A stretch of 32,797 bases of DNA from JBBTQZ01 sp964489135 (GTDB lineage Bacteria > Patescibacteriota > Minisyncoccia > Phycocordibacterales > WO2-35-19), in assembly GCA_964489135.1 (NCBI GenBank), contig CAZAXK010000006.1:1-32797 (forward strand), given 5' to 3'. Both the position numbers and the translations under genes were made by a program. Within the stretch, counting starts at the first letter, position 1. Each line of letters starts with the position of its first letter. This document shows positions 1 through 7,834 of this stretch, in pieces. The notes under the pieces were generated by a model. That model had not been told where the DNA came from, did no database searches, and was given only the letters and a program-made list of their open reading frames with translations.

Positions 1-967
1 TACACCCATAATATATGTATTTATTGACCGTCCCATCCTTCAGCTTTTTAAACTTTTCATCTGCTGTTATCCCTGATCCACATTTACCGCATTTGAGTAA
101 TTTAGTGAAGGCAAATTCTTTGCTCTCGTATTTTAGCTCTTCTTCACTACTCAATACTTTCTTGGCGTTCATATATAACTCTTTGGTAATTATCGGCTCA
201 TGGATACCTTTGTACCAAGTACCGCTTTTGAGAGGATACTCAAATTCTCCATAATAGAAGGGGGTATTGAATATTTTGTAGACATTGCTTAACCATATTT
301 TCTTTCCGTTGGGAGTTCTGAATCCAATCTCTTGAAGCCACTTGAAAACTTTTCTGCCACTGCATTTTTCATTGGCCACTTTTTCAAACATTTGTCGTAT
401 TATAGGTGCTCTGTTTGGGTCAACCATGACATAACCTTTTCTGTCGGTCCTTCTCTCATTCAGATATCCAGTCGGGGCAGGTGCTGGCCACAAGCCCATC
501 TCGCATTTGGCTCTGAGCCCTCGTTTTACGTTTAGACCTTTCTGATCATTTTCGAGCTTGCCCTGAGCACCAAGAATCATAAGGAGAAACTTCTCATTTG
601 GGTTATTAGTGAATCTCTGACTGAATGTCCGTATTTCTACGATTATTTTTTGATCCAGGAAATCCACCAGTATTCCTAAGTCTCCTGCGTTCCTGCTTAA
701 CCTATCCGGTGCCCAAGTTAAAATTGCGTTGAATCTGCCCATCCGCAATTCATCGATCATTTTGTTGAACTCCGGTCTCTGACCTGTTGCTTTAGCCGAA
801 TGGGCCTCTCTTTTTATCTCCACTACCTTAATACCCTCACGCTCTGCCACTTGGAGCATTTCTTTAACCTGACTTTCAATGCTCATGGCTTGCTTTTCGT
901 CCGACTCGGTACTTTTCCTTGCATAGAGGCAGTACCTTAAAGCCTCTTGTGGTTTGTTGTTTTCCAT
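1..967 (-). CDS. Large serine recombinase (C-terminus beyond window)
   Basis: The minus-strand frame opens at ATG 967-965 and stays open to the left edge (322 codons), so the C-terminus is missing. It is a site-specific DNA recombinase that would cut and rejoin att sites through a serine nucleophile. The catalytic domain starts with YARKST, with the likely nucleophile at Ser19, followed by the SIESQ helix typical of the family. TWAPDRLSRNAGD is the conserved arginine-rich active-site segment. A recombinase domain follows (about residues 150-270), then the start of a Cys-rich zinc ribbon (CGKCGSG near residue 300). It lies downstream of, and co-oriented with, phage-type genes, suggesting it mobilised this region. 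No clear Shine-Dalgarno precedes the ATG; the frame stays open upstream past a TTG, so the start is uncertain. Confidence 0.9.
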   Translation of the reverse strand, partial: MENNKPQEALRYCLYARKSTESDEKQAMSIESQVKEMLQVAEREGIKVVEIKREAHSAKATGQRPEFNKMIDELRMGRFNAILTWAPDRLSRNAGDLGILVDFLDQKIIVEIRTFSQRFTNNPNEKFLLMILGAQGKLENDQKGLNVKRGLRAKCEMGLWPAPAPTGYLNERRTDRKGYVMVDPNRAPIIRQMFEKVANEKCSGRKVFKWLQEIGFRTPNGKKIWLSNVYKIFNTPFYYGEFEYPLKSGTWYKGIHEPIITKELYMNAKKVLSSEEELKYESKEFAFTKLLKCGKCGSGITADEKFKKLKDGTVNKYIYYGC

Positions 968-1021
968 ATACCACAAGGAATGACAGAGCCCATCTTGGGA
1001 GTCTAGGAGGGGTGTTGGTAA

Positions 1022-1582
1022 CTATTTTTTCTTCTCCTCTGCACTCTCTCTAAAATCTCTAACCGCCGCATCCCACTTCTTCTGGTTAAAGATCATAACG
1101 TTACGCGGTGAAGCCTTGAACTTCTTGAGCAGAGCCTCATTGGTATCGACAACACCTTGGAGTCCAACACGTCTCATAGCTTGAGCCATTTCCAGTATTT
1201 GCTCTTTAGACAAAGGCTGCGTTGTCTTCATCTCAATTGCAATCCTTGGATTAAAATCTTGATCATTGTGCTTCAGCCAGAAAATACAGGCAGTGATATT
1301 GCCTTGTTGTATCTTCTTTATGATCTGTGACTTAGCCAATTCGTTAATCGATACCTTGCCGTCAGTTATAGCCCCATCTGTTAAGGAGAGAAAAGCTGAG
1401 TCAGTTTTTCTCCACTTATAGTATGTCGCCTTGGGTACTCCTGCTTTGCTATACGCAAATTTAGCTATGGGCACTTCACCAAGGAAATCAACGATGTGTT
1501 TTTTAAGGATTTTGGTCGCTACTTTAGATATTTTCTCTGTTTCAGTCTCTGATTCGGAAAGTTTGGCAACTTTCTTTTTCAT
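1022..1582 (-). CDS. Terminase small subunit-like HTH protein (phBC6A51-type)
   Basis: A 186-residue protein rich in Lys and Glu at both ends. The middle (about residues 35-75) has a helix-turn-helix look: FAYSKAGVPKATYYKWRKTD resembles the phBC6A51/Tnp-type HTH of phage small terminase subunits, where it recognises packaging sites. The segment IIKKIQQGNITACIFWLKHND is a typical C-terminal feature of such proteins. The role is inferred from this pattern; no large terminase subunit is in the window. The gene starts 5 bp after the stop of the upstream methyltransferase gene, so the two are probably co-transcribed, and the recombinase follows 54 bp downstream. Another DNA-binding adaptor role is possible. 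Confidence 0.6.
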   Translation of the reverse strand: MKKKVAKLSESETETEKISKVATKILKKHIVDFLGEVPIAKFAYSKAGVPKATYYKWRKTDSAFLSLTDGAITDGKVSINELAKSQIIKKIQQGNITACIFWLKHNDQDFNPRIAIEMKTTQPLSKEQILEMAQAMRRVGLQGVVDTNEALLKKFKASPRNVMIFNQKKWDAAVRDFRESAEEKKK

Positions 1583-1587
1583 GGCGG

Positions 1588-2925
1588 TTAGTTAATCTTC
1601 TTTGCCATTTTGCCTGTATGTAATTGCCACCTGCGGAGTATCACTTCTGTATATACCGGAGACTTCTCCATGATGTAGCATCTGCGACCCAGCTTAAGAG
1701 AAGCAACGAGCGTACTGCCTGATCCGCCGAAGGGTTCCAAGACCAAATCATTTCTTTGGGTTAATACCTTGATGTATGGGATGAGGAGGGGTAATGGTTT
1801 TGTCCCGAAGATAATATCTTGTCCTGATGATTTCTTGTCAGCCGCTATATGCTCAATGAAATCAGTTGGACAGATCTTCTTCCCTGATTCATACTTCTCC
1901 CAGTGTGGTTTACCACTTGTAGCAAATATGGCATTTTCATATTCACTCTGAAAAAGTTCATCTTCCTCTTCTTCAAGATTGAGAGAGACTTTACCTCCGG
2001 TACCCACTAGAGCAATATCATGCTTGTTAAAGAATTTATATTTGGCACTAAACCCTTGCATTCTATTCGTCACATGCCATACTATCGTATTTCTATACTT
2101 CCAATGTTTCTCTAACTCATTCCAGATGGTTCGTAAATTTTTAGGATGCTCAAATACAATGATGGAGAAATCTGGTTTAGCTACCTTCGCTACGTTACTC
2201 ATCCATAGTTCTGTAAAGTTATCCGGCAAGCTTTCGGTCTCCAAATATCTTCTGTTTTTCTTGGCGCCGAATCCTACTGTCACTCCATCTTTTTGTTTGG
2301 TTTTTCCCTTGAGGTAGTCGAGAATATATGGCGGGTCAGTGCAAACCATGGACGTGGTATCTCCATTCATCAGCTTCAACATATCTGCCTCTATGGTTGA
2401 ATCTCCGCACAGCAATCTCGATCCATCAATTTCATAGATGTCTCCCTTTTTAACTCTCACTTCCTTGATATCCATTTTCTCTAGCTCCTTCGCTAGGTCA
2501 AACTGTTCTGGATCTGAATCTGCTTCAAATACTTCATCTAGCTCTTCACTGGAGAAGCCAATCTCTGAGAGAAATGAATCATCAAATTTGGCCAGAAGTT
2601 CCAGGTCAAACTCTCCTTGGTTTTTGTGTAATCGGAGATTGAGTTCCTTCTCCTTGTTTATGTCAGGGATATTTACATACACCACTGGTACTTCCTTGTG
2701 TCCCAATTCCTTCACTATCTTTAATCTGGCATGACCTCCGATTAATATGTTTTTTCTGGATTTGGCTGAATTCAGTATTAATGGATCTACCATACCGAAG
2801 GAGACAATGCTCTCCTTCAGAGCTTCCATCATCTCTTTGCTAAATTTCTTGGGGTTATACTCGTTTGGTTTGATATCACTTACAGGTACATACTCAACTT
2901 TGAGTTGAGGGTTTAAATTAGACAT
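1588..2925 (-). CDS. ParB-like nuclease domain fused to DNA methyltransferase
   Basis: 445 residues. The N-terminus (about residues 8-110) is a ParB/Srx-type domain with PNEYNPKKF and the GGHARL motif. The C-terminal two thirds is a DNA methylase of the N4/N6 amino-group class. The catalytic motif TDPPY (about residue 195) comes before the AdoMet-binding motif EPFGGSGST (about residue 397), the beta-type order. An acidic linker (about residues 110-150) joins the domains. ParB-methylase fusions are common in phages and integrative elements, where they protect or mark element DNA. Co-oriented with the terminase-like and recombinase genes. No partner restriction enzyme is adjacent, so it is likely a solitary modification enzyme. 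Confidence 0.88.
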   Translation of the reverse strand: MSNLNPQLKVEYVPVSDIKPNEYNPKKFSKEMMEALKESIVSFGMVDPLILNSAKSRKNILIGGHARLKIVKELGHKEVPVVYVNIPDINKEKELNLRLHKNQGEFDLELLAKFDDSFLSEIGFSSEELDEVFEADSDPEQFDLAKELEKMDIKEVRVKKGDIYEIDGSRLLCGDSTIEADMLKLMNGDTTSMVCTDPPYILDYLKGKTKQKDGVTVGFGAKKNRRYLETESLPDNFTELWMSNVAKVAKPDFSIIVFEHPKNLRTIWNELEKHWKYRNTIVWHVTNRMQGFSAKYKFFNKHDIALVGTGGKVSLNLEEEEDELFQSEYENAIFATSGKPHWEKYESGKKICPTDFIEHIAADKKSSGQDIIFGTKPLPLLIPYIKVLTQRNDLVLEPFGGSGSTLVASLKLGRRCYIMEKSPVYTEVILRRWQLHTGKMAKKIN

Positions 2926-3186
2926 AGTTTTTAGCCTTAATTTTTAAGACTGTTTCTGTCGCTGTTTTGGTATAACTATGTGGTATGAAAAATCCCGCCA
3001 AAGAGAAGGTTGAGATTTCAAATGACCGACCAAATCTCAAACTTTTACTGGTACGGGAACTGGTGAGGTATCAAAACTATGTGGTTGTTAGTTAGAGTAT
3101 ACACCGAAGAGAAATCTGGGGAAGAAGGGGGTGGGGATAACAGGATTTATGCTAAATGTAAATAGTGTAAACGGTGGTAATAAAAT
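2926..3186. other. Intergenic region with long hairpin between 11-bp direct repeats
   Basis: No gene is supported here. The direct repeat AACTATGTGGT occurs at 2974-2984 and 3075-3085. Between the copies is an extended inverted repeat: TCCCG 2993-2997 with CGGGA 3054-3058, and a perfect 9-bp inner stem TTGAGATTT 3010-3018 with AAATCTCAA 3032-3040. The arrangement recalls a miniature inverted-repeat element or a structured leader for the minus-strand methyltransferase operon. The rest (3090-3186) is purine-rich without a recognised signal and runs into the first hairpin array. Confidence 0.45.
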
Positions 3187-3217
3187 TTAAGGGAGACCTT
3201 TCGATCTCCCTTCCGTG
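3187..3217 (-). terminator. Terminator hairpin closing array A
   Basis: Read leftward, the 8-bp stem AAGGGAGA/TCTCCCTT (3189-3212) is followed by TTAAATTTTATT. The 31 bp from 3187 to 3217 recur exactly, inverted, at 7758-7788 in array B, where they are followed by a longer T-run. Confidence 0.6.
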
Positions 3218-3555
3218 ACGAGCTGCAGCTAAACATACAGAACCGGACTCCGCCGATGATAACCTCGCTGCAACGAGTTTGCTTCTATGAAGCCGAAAAA
3301 AGAACAAATCATGAGTGCTGGTGTTCCGATGTTTCCATCGGAACAACCCCATACCAGAGCTGAGTCAGGATGACTGTGCCGAGCGTTTCTGTGCTCGAGA
3401 CGAGTTAACCTAACTTTGTTTGCTTTTATGAAGCCAACTTATATTAAAAAACAAATGATTGCTGACACCTCAATTTTCATCAAGGTGTCCCGCGGTGAAC
3501 TTCTACGGCACTTTACTGCGCAGTGGTTAGCTGGAGCGCATGGAAATTCAAGAGT

Positions 3556-3594
3556 ATTATAACAAAATAGCGGGAGCTTTGTCAAGCCCCCGCT
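3556..3594 (-). promoter_or_regulatory. Composite terminator-promoter in array A
   Basis: On the minus strand, hairpin 3594-3569 (AGCGGG/CCCGCT stem) carries TTGACA (3585-3580) in its loop region, followed by an 18-bp spacer and a perfect TATAAT (3561-3556). The spacer contains the T-rich run after the hairpin. One element could therefore end the upstream transcript and start the next. The predicted RNA would begin near 3549 and include hairpins 3464-3489 and 3320-3348 before the terminator at 3187-3217. Confidence 0.7.
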
Positions 3595-3799
3595 CCGTAC
3601 ACTGTTCTACCAGAGATCGCGGTACTACTGCGAACTCCACCTAGCACAAATGCTTCTGTATTCTGTATGAAGCCGAATAAAAATTTTATGATTCCATGGC
3701 GGGAGATTTCTCTCCCAGCCCCTTACTTAGGAAATCAGCGCCCAAGGTGACTACAGGAAACTGCAGGTTACCAAACGTCACCTATCCATATCTACTTTT

Positions 3800-3837
3800 A
3801 TTATAACAAATAACGGCGACTTTTGCAAGTCGCCGTT
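3800..3837 (-). promoter_or_regulatory. Composite terminator-promoter in array A
   Basis: A perfect 11-bp hairpin (3812-3822 with 3827-3837) holds TTGCAA (3823-3828) at its loop. It is followed after 17 bp by TATAAT (3805-3800, minus strand), with ATTTGTT in the spacer. Same design as 3556-3594. The predicted RNA covers hairpin 3698-3720 and ends at the next composite element, about 230 nt. Confidence 0.65.
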
Positions 3838-4153
3838 CCGTAGGTTGGCGAACCTAAGTCGAGATAACTCAACCTGGGGTTGCTTAGCCAAACACAGTTA
3901 TGAAGCCGTATGAATGAAAGAACTTTATTTTTGGTAGGGGCGATTTTACTCGCCCCCAACCCCACAGCGAACTGAAGATTAGACTGGCGTGCACTGGCGT
4001 ACCATGCTGCAGCCTGCCATGCCGGAGACTGCCGGACACTACGATAAAGCCGATATAAATAGTGGGGACCCTTTCGAGCCCCCACACCATAGACAAGAAG
4101 ACTTTGGTTAGCAGCTGGATACTGAACTGATCAGCAGCTAGCCGTATTGCGAA

Positions 4154-4762
4154 CTACTTCTTGCCGTTCCCGTTCGCGACCGCCTCGAATTTCACCACCT
4201 TGAATCGGCCGAAAGGCCCGTTCTTGGAGGGACGGAAGTCGCACAAGCCGGCGTTCCGACCGGCCTCGACGAAGAGCGCCTTCACGGTTTCCGGTTTGCT
4301 CAGACTCTCGTCCAAGTTCACCTTGACGGTGAATCCCCAATGGTCGAAACGCGGGCGCACGATGCAGACAGCCACTTGGCTCGCGCCATTCTTCATCACG
4401 CCGCGACGCTTGTCGGGTCGCCACGAGATTTCCCCGTTTTCGTCTGCGCCGTCAAAGTAGATGAACTCGTCCGGGAATTCCAGGAACGAGAACAGGGTCG
4501 TGGTCGTCGCCGTCGAGATGGCCTTCTTGCCATGCTTGACGGCCCGACCGGCGTGCTTCAACGCGCCGATGAGATTGATCATAGGGATCGCCATCTTGCC
4601 TTGGTCATCGCGATAGATCCGATCCTTCGCGATGTCCTCGGGCAAGCGATCCTTGTCAACGCGGGCCCGATTGCCAGTGAGCAACTCGTCCAGAGTCTTT
4701 TCCGACATCGGGTTCATCAGCATGGGGGAGAGCCCCTCGATTCCAACAGTGATTTCAGTCAC
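4154..4762 (-). CDS. RAMP/Cas7-like protein of phage-type family
   Basis: 202 residues. It starts at GTG 4762-4760, chosen because AGGAGAAAAAC lies directly upstream. The N-terminus TVGIEGLSPMLMNPM, a central IPMINLIGALKHAGRA and the C-terminal AGRNAGLCDFRPS...GRF follow a pattern I recognise from uncharacterised phage and mobile-element proteins. The central motif matches the I-P-x-x-x-L-x-G-A-L signature of RAMP (Cas5/Cas6/Cas7) RNA-binding folds; the fold assignment is inference. No HD, Zn-finger or other catalytic motif is visible. It is divergent from an XPD/DinG-type helicase with a matching leader, and array A lies immediately downstream on the same strand. This suggests it binds RNAs from the arrays. 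A phage structural or recombination-accessory role is the alternative. GC content is clearly above that of the arrays and of the 8.6-13 kb operon. Confidence 0.55.
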   Translation of the reverse strand: MTEITVGIEGLSPMLMNPMSEKTLDELLTGNRARVDKDRLPEDIAKDRIYRDDQGKMAIPMINLIGALKHAGRAVKHGKKAISTATTTTLFSFLEFPDEFIYFDGADENGEISWRPDKRRGVMKNGASQVAVCIVRPRFDHWGFTVKVNLDESLSKPETVKALFVEAGRNAGLCDFRPSKNGPFGRFKVVKFEAVANGNGKK

Positions 4763-4831
4763 GTTTTTCTCCTTGGTTGATTGTGTAAACGAGCACAGCG
4801 GGTAAAACCACTTTTTGTCGTTCCGTTGTCT

Positions 4832-4860
4832 ATATTAGCATACTATTATTACCTTGTCAA
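4832..4860 (-). promoter_or_regulatory. Promoter for RAMP-like gene
   Basis: On the minus strand TTGACA (4860-4855), a 17-bp spacer and TAATAT (4837-4832) precede the GTG start by about 70 bp. Confidence 0.7.
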
Positions 4861-4888
4861 GAATTGACACCTGTTAAATAAAATTACA

Positions 4889-4917
4889 TTGACAAATAAA
4901 GATAAATTTGTTATTAT
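4889..4917 (+). promoter_or_regulatory. Promoter for helicase gene
   Basis: TTGACA (4889-4894), a 17-bp spacer and TATTAT (4912-4917). The leader of about 35 nt carries AGGAG before the TTG start. With the opposing promoter at 4832-4860 it forms a divergent pair. A second TTGACA at 4864-4869 lies between them. Confidence 0.75.
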
Positions 4918-4956
4918 GGCAGTCAGGTAGTACCATCACAATTTAGGAGAAAAAAC

Positions 4957-6801
4957 TTGCCTACAGCAACATCAGACCGGCTCGTTCAAATCGAGCCTGC
5001 ACCAACAAAGAGGACTGCGACTGGGATCACTTCGTTTTTCCCGTGGCATATCCACGACGAATTGCTTCCCGGCCAAACAGATGCCTTCAGAATTCTTGAG
5101 AAAGAAAAATCAATTATTCTCGAGGCTCCAACTGGTTCTGGAAAGACAGGAACCGGATACACTTTCCTGAAATGGCTTGAAAGCCAGATTCCGGAAGGTG
5201 GTCTCCGCTATATCGTGCCGAACAAAACCTTGGTTGAACAGGTCAAGAAAATGTATCCGGACATCGGTGTGGCTTATGGCCGTAACGAACACAACTGTCT
5301 CTATTACGAGGATCGGCCCAAAGCCGACTCCATCCCTTGTTCCATGCTCGAAGACTGCGGTCATCGAGTTGATCAGGAAACGGGAGAGACAAAAATCGGC
5401 GGAGCAACTCCATGTCCGTATCTTCTACAGAAGTATCTGTTCAAGAAGAACCGGATCGGTGTCTGCACCATGGCCTTCGAACTCTATACGGGTTCAGCCT
5501 TTTCGGACCAACGCGAACGACCTGCAGGACTGGTAATCGACGAGGCTCAAAATCTCGCCGACGTCGTCAGACGATCGCTGTCATACAGCATCACTGATCG
5601 GCATCTCGAACAGGTCATCGGTATGCTCGAGGACATCAATGCTTACGAAGAAGTCACGGTCATCACTCGCTTTTACAAAGCGATGGTAAAGATCGTAAAG
5701 CGGCGTGCTCGCGGTAAAGCAACTCTCTTGGAAGATAATGAGGTCGAAGAGCTCATCGGCACACTCGACAACGTTAATGCCAAGGAGATGAAGAAAAAAA
5801 TCGCCGAGGCCGTTAGGCAGCAAAAGATCGACACGATTGCTCGTCGAGAAATTCTGAAGAGGGTGGAAACACTCACTCGGGATCTCCGGCGTTATCTCAA
5901 GTCGCTCGAGTATTCTCTTCCGCAAGGAAAGAGGAGACCAACCAACTACGTCTATGCCTACTACACACAAGAACGGGCTGACGACGACGTGAGCAAGATG
6001 CAGTATCGCCTTGTCATTCAAGCCTACTCCGTAGGCGGAGTGATCCGGCGAATGATTTCGGATCGAACACTCACAATGTCAGCTACCATTGGTGATCCTG
6101 ATACGTTTGAATTTGAAACAGGGATTAACCACCCATTCTATCCGCTCAGCTCGGAGTTTCCGGCTGAGAATACGCGCATCTTCATCCCGAGCGATACCCC
6201 TGATCTTTCGGTTAAACACCGGAGCAAGGGGGAACCGACTAAGTCGCTTCGGCGAATCGCCCAAACATGCAAGACTTTCAACCGACGCGGTCACCGATGT
6301 TTGGTGGTTGTCGTTTCCAATCTAGAGCGAGAGAAATTCTTGAAGCTTTGCGGAGAAGAAAAGGTTGACGTGTTGAGTTATGGTGATGGGGTTAAACCCA
6401 AAGAAGCCGCAGAACGTTTCAAGAACGGCGAGGGTGATGTCCTTGTCGGTACTGAAGCCAACTACGGTGAAGGTGTCGATCTTCGCGATCAACTCGCGCC
6501 GATCATCTTTGCGCTTCGACCTGCAAATGCTCCACCAGACGATCCTCAAACTCAATTCGAGGATAGGAGATTTTCTGGAGGACGAGTATGGGGCGTTCGG
6601 AATGCACGTGTCATGAAGCGGGCTCTTCAGCTCCGCGGCCGAAATATCCGTAGCAAGGATTGTGTCGGCGTAACCATCTTCTGGTCTCAGCAGTTCCGGC
6701 GTTTCGTCTTCAGTTCTCTTCCGAAGTATCTTCAGCCGTCTTATCGGTCGGAGATTACTGTGGAGCAGTGTGTGAAGGAGACGCTCAAGTTGTTGAAGTA
6801 A
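4957..6801 (+). CDS. XPD/DinG-family superfamily 2 DNA helicase with Fe-S cysteines
   Basis: 614 residues, TTG start chosen for AGGAG 8 nt upstream. Walker A APTGSGKT (57-64). Four cysteines at about 114, 128, 134 and 153 lie between Walker A and the DEAQ Walker B (195-198), the placement of the 4Fe-4S cluster in XPD/DinG helicases. The C-terminal helicase domain has GTEANYGEGVDL and a motif VI-like QLRGRNIRS. Such enzymes unwind DNA 5' to 3' using ATP. A DinG-type helicase is also the accessory enzyme of type IV-A CRISPR systems. Divergent from the RAMP-like gene with an almost identical leader (AGGAGAAAAAAC), and directly followed by array B on the same strand. It may act with the RAMP-like protein and array RNAs, or serve element replication. 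Confidence 0.85.
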   Translation: MPTATSDRLVQIEPAPTKRTATGITSFFPWHIHDELLPGQTDAFRILEKEKSIILEAPTGSGKTGTGYTFLKWLESQIPEGGLRYIVPNKTLVEQVKKMYPDIGVAYGRNEHNCLYYEDRPKADSIPCSMLEDCGHRVDQETGETKIGGATPCPYLLQKYLFKKNRIGVCTMAFELYTGSAFSDQRERPAGLVIDEAQNLADVVRRSLSYSITDRHLEQVIGMLEDINAYEEVTVITRFYKAMVKIVKRRARGKATLLEDNEVEELIGTLDNVNAKEMKKKIAEAVRQQKIDTIARREILKRVETLTRDLRRYLKSLEYSLPQGKRRPTNYVYAYYTQERADDDVSKMQYRLVIQAYSVGGVIRRMISDRTLTMSATIGDPDTFEFETGINHPFYPLSSEFPAENTRIFIPSDTPDLSVKHRSKGEPTKSLRRIAQTCKTFNRRGHRCLVVVVSNLEREKFLKLCGEEKVDVLSYGDGVKPKEAAERFKNGEGDVLVGTEANYGEGVDLRDQLAPIIFALRPANAPPDDPQTQFEDRRFSGGRVWGVRNARVMKRALQLRGRNIRSKDCVGVTIFWSQQFRRFVFSSLPKYLQPSYRSEITVEQCVKETLKLLK

Positions 6802-7049
6802 TCTTAAGTTTGCAGACTTTGTAGTAGAGTACAGCAAAGTCTCGTAGGCTCAGGTACGGTAGACTGCAGTTAACTGTGGGATGGTGATAGGAGAAATCTT
6901 ATCACCATCAGTAATCATAATAAGTTTTGTAAAAGTTATACCCTTGTGTGACCAAAGCCAACGTGGCGTGGACTTCGCTTGGCTTCTGTGTGGGGTTGGC
7001 GAGGAGAGAAATCTCCTCGCTACCAAATTTCTCTAAATTGTAGAAAACG

Positions 7050-7083
7050 AGCGACTTGACAAGAGTCGCTTTTTCTGTAGTAT
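7050..7083 (+). promoter_or_regulatory. Composite terminator-promoter in array B
   Basis: Hairpin AGCGACT 7050-7056 with AGTCGCT 7064-7070 is followed by TTTT. TTGACA (7056-7061) occupies its loop and TAGTAT (7078-7083) follows after 16 bp. It would end the transcript carrying the first two units and start one carrying hairpins 7153, 7258 and 7374. Confidence 0.65.
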
Positions 7084-7426
7084 TAAAAATGGAAAAAATT
7101 GGGTTGAGCATCGCTAGTCAACGTGGGCTTTTCTGCGTTCAAGTTCGGGACTGCTCCAGAGCAATCTGGAGCGTCAGCAATCATACATGTCTTCCTTGTT
7201 AAGTAAGGCTCACATTTGTATCGTAGCCTTCTCTAGAGTGAACTAGACTGAGGGGTTGGTGGAGAGATTTCTCTCCACCACCGGCAATCATAATTTATAA
7301 AATTTTGGGCAATGCTTAGTTTGGTGCAGTTTTGCAAACTATTGCATCGTAGCCTTCGGTCCGGTATGGGGTTGGTGGGGAGAATAATCTCCCCGCTACC
7401 AAATTTCTCTAAATTGTAGAAAAACG

Positions 7427-7460
7427 AGCGACTTGACAAAAGTCGTTTTTTGTTTATTAT
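7427..7460 (+). promoter_or_regulatory. Composite terminator-promoter in array B
   Basis: Hairpin CGACT 7429-7433 with AGTCG 7441-7445 is followed by six T. TTGACA (7433-7438) overlaps the loop, with a 16-bp spacer and TATTAT (7455-7460). The preceding 26 bp are shared with the element at 7021-7083, so the module was duplicated. Confidence 0.72.
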
Positions 7461-7757
7461 GAATATGTCAACTAAAGTGCAGTTAACTCGGGCTACCTCT
7501 GGAGCGCCATAGCTGACTCTAGTACGGGGTGCTTTGGATTTTTTCGAAGCACCAGCAATCATAAGTTCCTTTTAGTTTATACAATGTTGTTCAGCCAAGT
7601 GTGGTCCGGTTCGCTACTCAAACGCCAGCCACGCTTTTGTGTTCCCCGGGGTAGGGCTCTGTCACAAGAGTCCTACCAAAAAGCAATCCTAAATTTTGGA
7701 GCTAAGCTGGGCAGTCTCAGCTATAGCAGTCTAGCCTACCAGTAGAGTACGGTGGAC

Positions 7758-7797
7758 CACGGAAGGGAGATCGAAAGGTCTCCCTTAAGTTTTTTAT
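7758..7797 (+). terminator. Rho-independent terminator inside array B
   Basis: The 8-bp stem AAGGGAGA 7763-7770 with TCTCCCTT 7779-7786 is followed by AAGTTTTTTA. The 31 bp at 7758-7788 are a perfect inverted copy of 3187-3217. Confidence 0.75.
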
Positions 7798-7805
7798 ACG
7801 ATACC

Positions 7806-7834
7806 TTGACATATTTATATATTATTGTTATCAT
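7806..7834 (+). promoter_or_regulatory. Promoter of the last array B transcript
   Basis: TTGACA (7806-7811), a 17-bp spacer and TATCAT (7829-7834), just after the terminator at 7758-7797. The predicted RNA runs to the terminator at 8284-8318, about 475 nt, and includes hairpins 7919, 8031 and 8152. Confidence 0.75.

Larger units (their letters stand above)
3187..4140 (-). repeat. Array A: eight hairpin units, read leftward from the RAMP-like gene
   Basis: Main hairpins lie at 3189-3212, 3320-3348, 3464-3489, 3569-3594, 3698-3720, 3812-3837, 3933-3960 and 4062-4085, spaced 105-144 bp. Stem sequences differ but pairing is kept, for example a perfect 11-bp stem with a 4-base loop at 3812-3837. 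Loops are AT-rich (TTTC, TTTC, TTGC). Four units share the tag ATGAAGCC on the plus strand (3287, 3428, 3667, 3900), which reads GGCTTCAT in the outward direction. Extra stems occur inside units: AGGTGAC 3745-3751 with GTCACCT 3777-3783 around a 25-nt loop, and CGAGC 3380-3384 with GCTCG 3393-3397. Promoters facing left sit inside the array. ORFs crossing it are not conserved between units, so I read it as non-coding RNA. Function is unknown. Confidence 0.8.

Noticed and set aside
3134..3144. Partial match to a LAGLIDADG homing-endonuclease site (GGGATAACAGG)
   Set aside because: Only 11 bases match; no such endonuclease is nearby; probably chance.
3152..4096. ORFs of 66-97 codons crossing array A
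   Set aside because: They run through inverted repeats, have no family resemblance, and are not kept from unit to unit.
4340..4780. Plus-strand ORF opposite the RAMP-like gene
   Set aside because: The minus frame has a promoter, Shine-Dalgarno and recognisable family motifs; this one has none.
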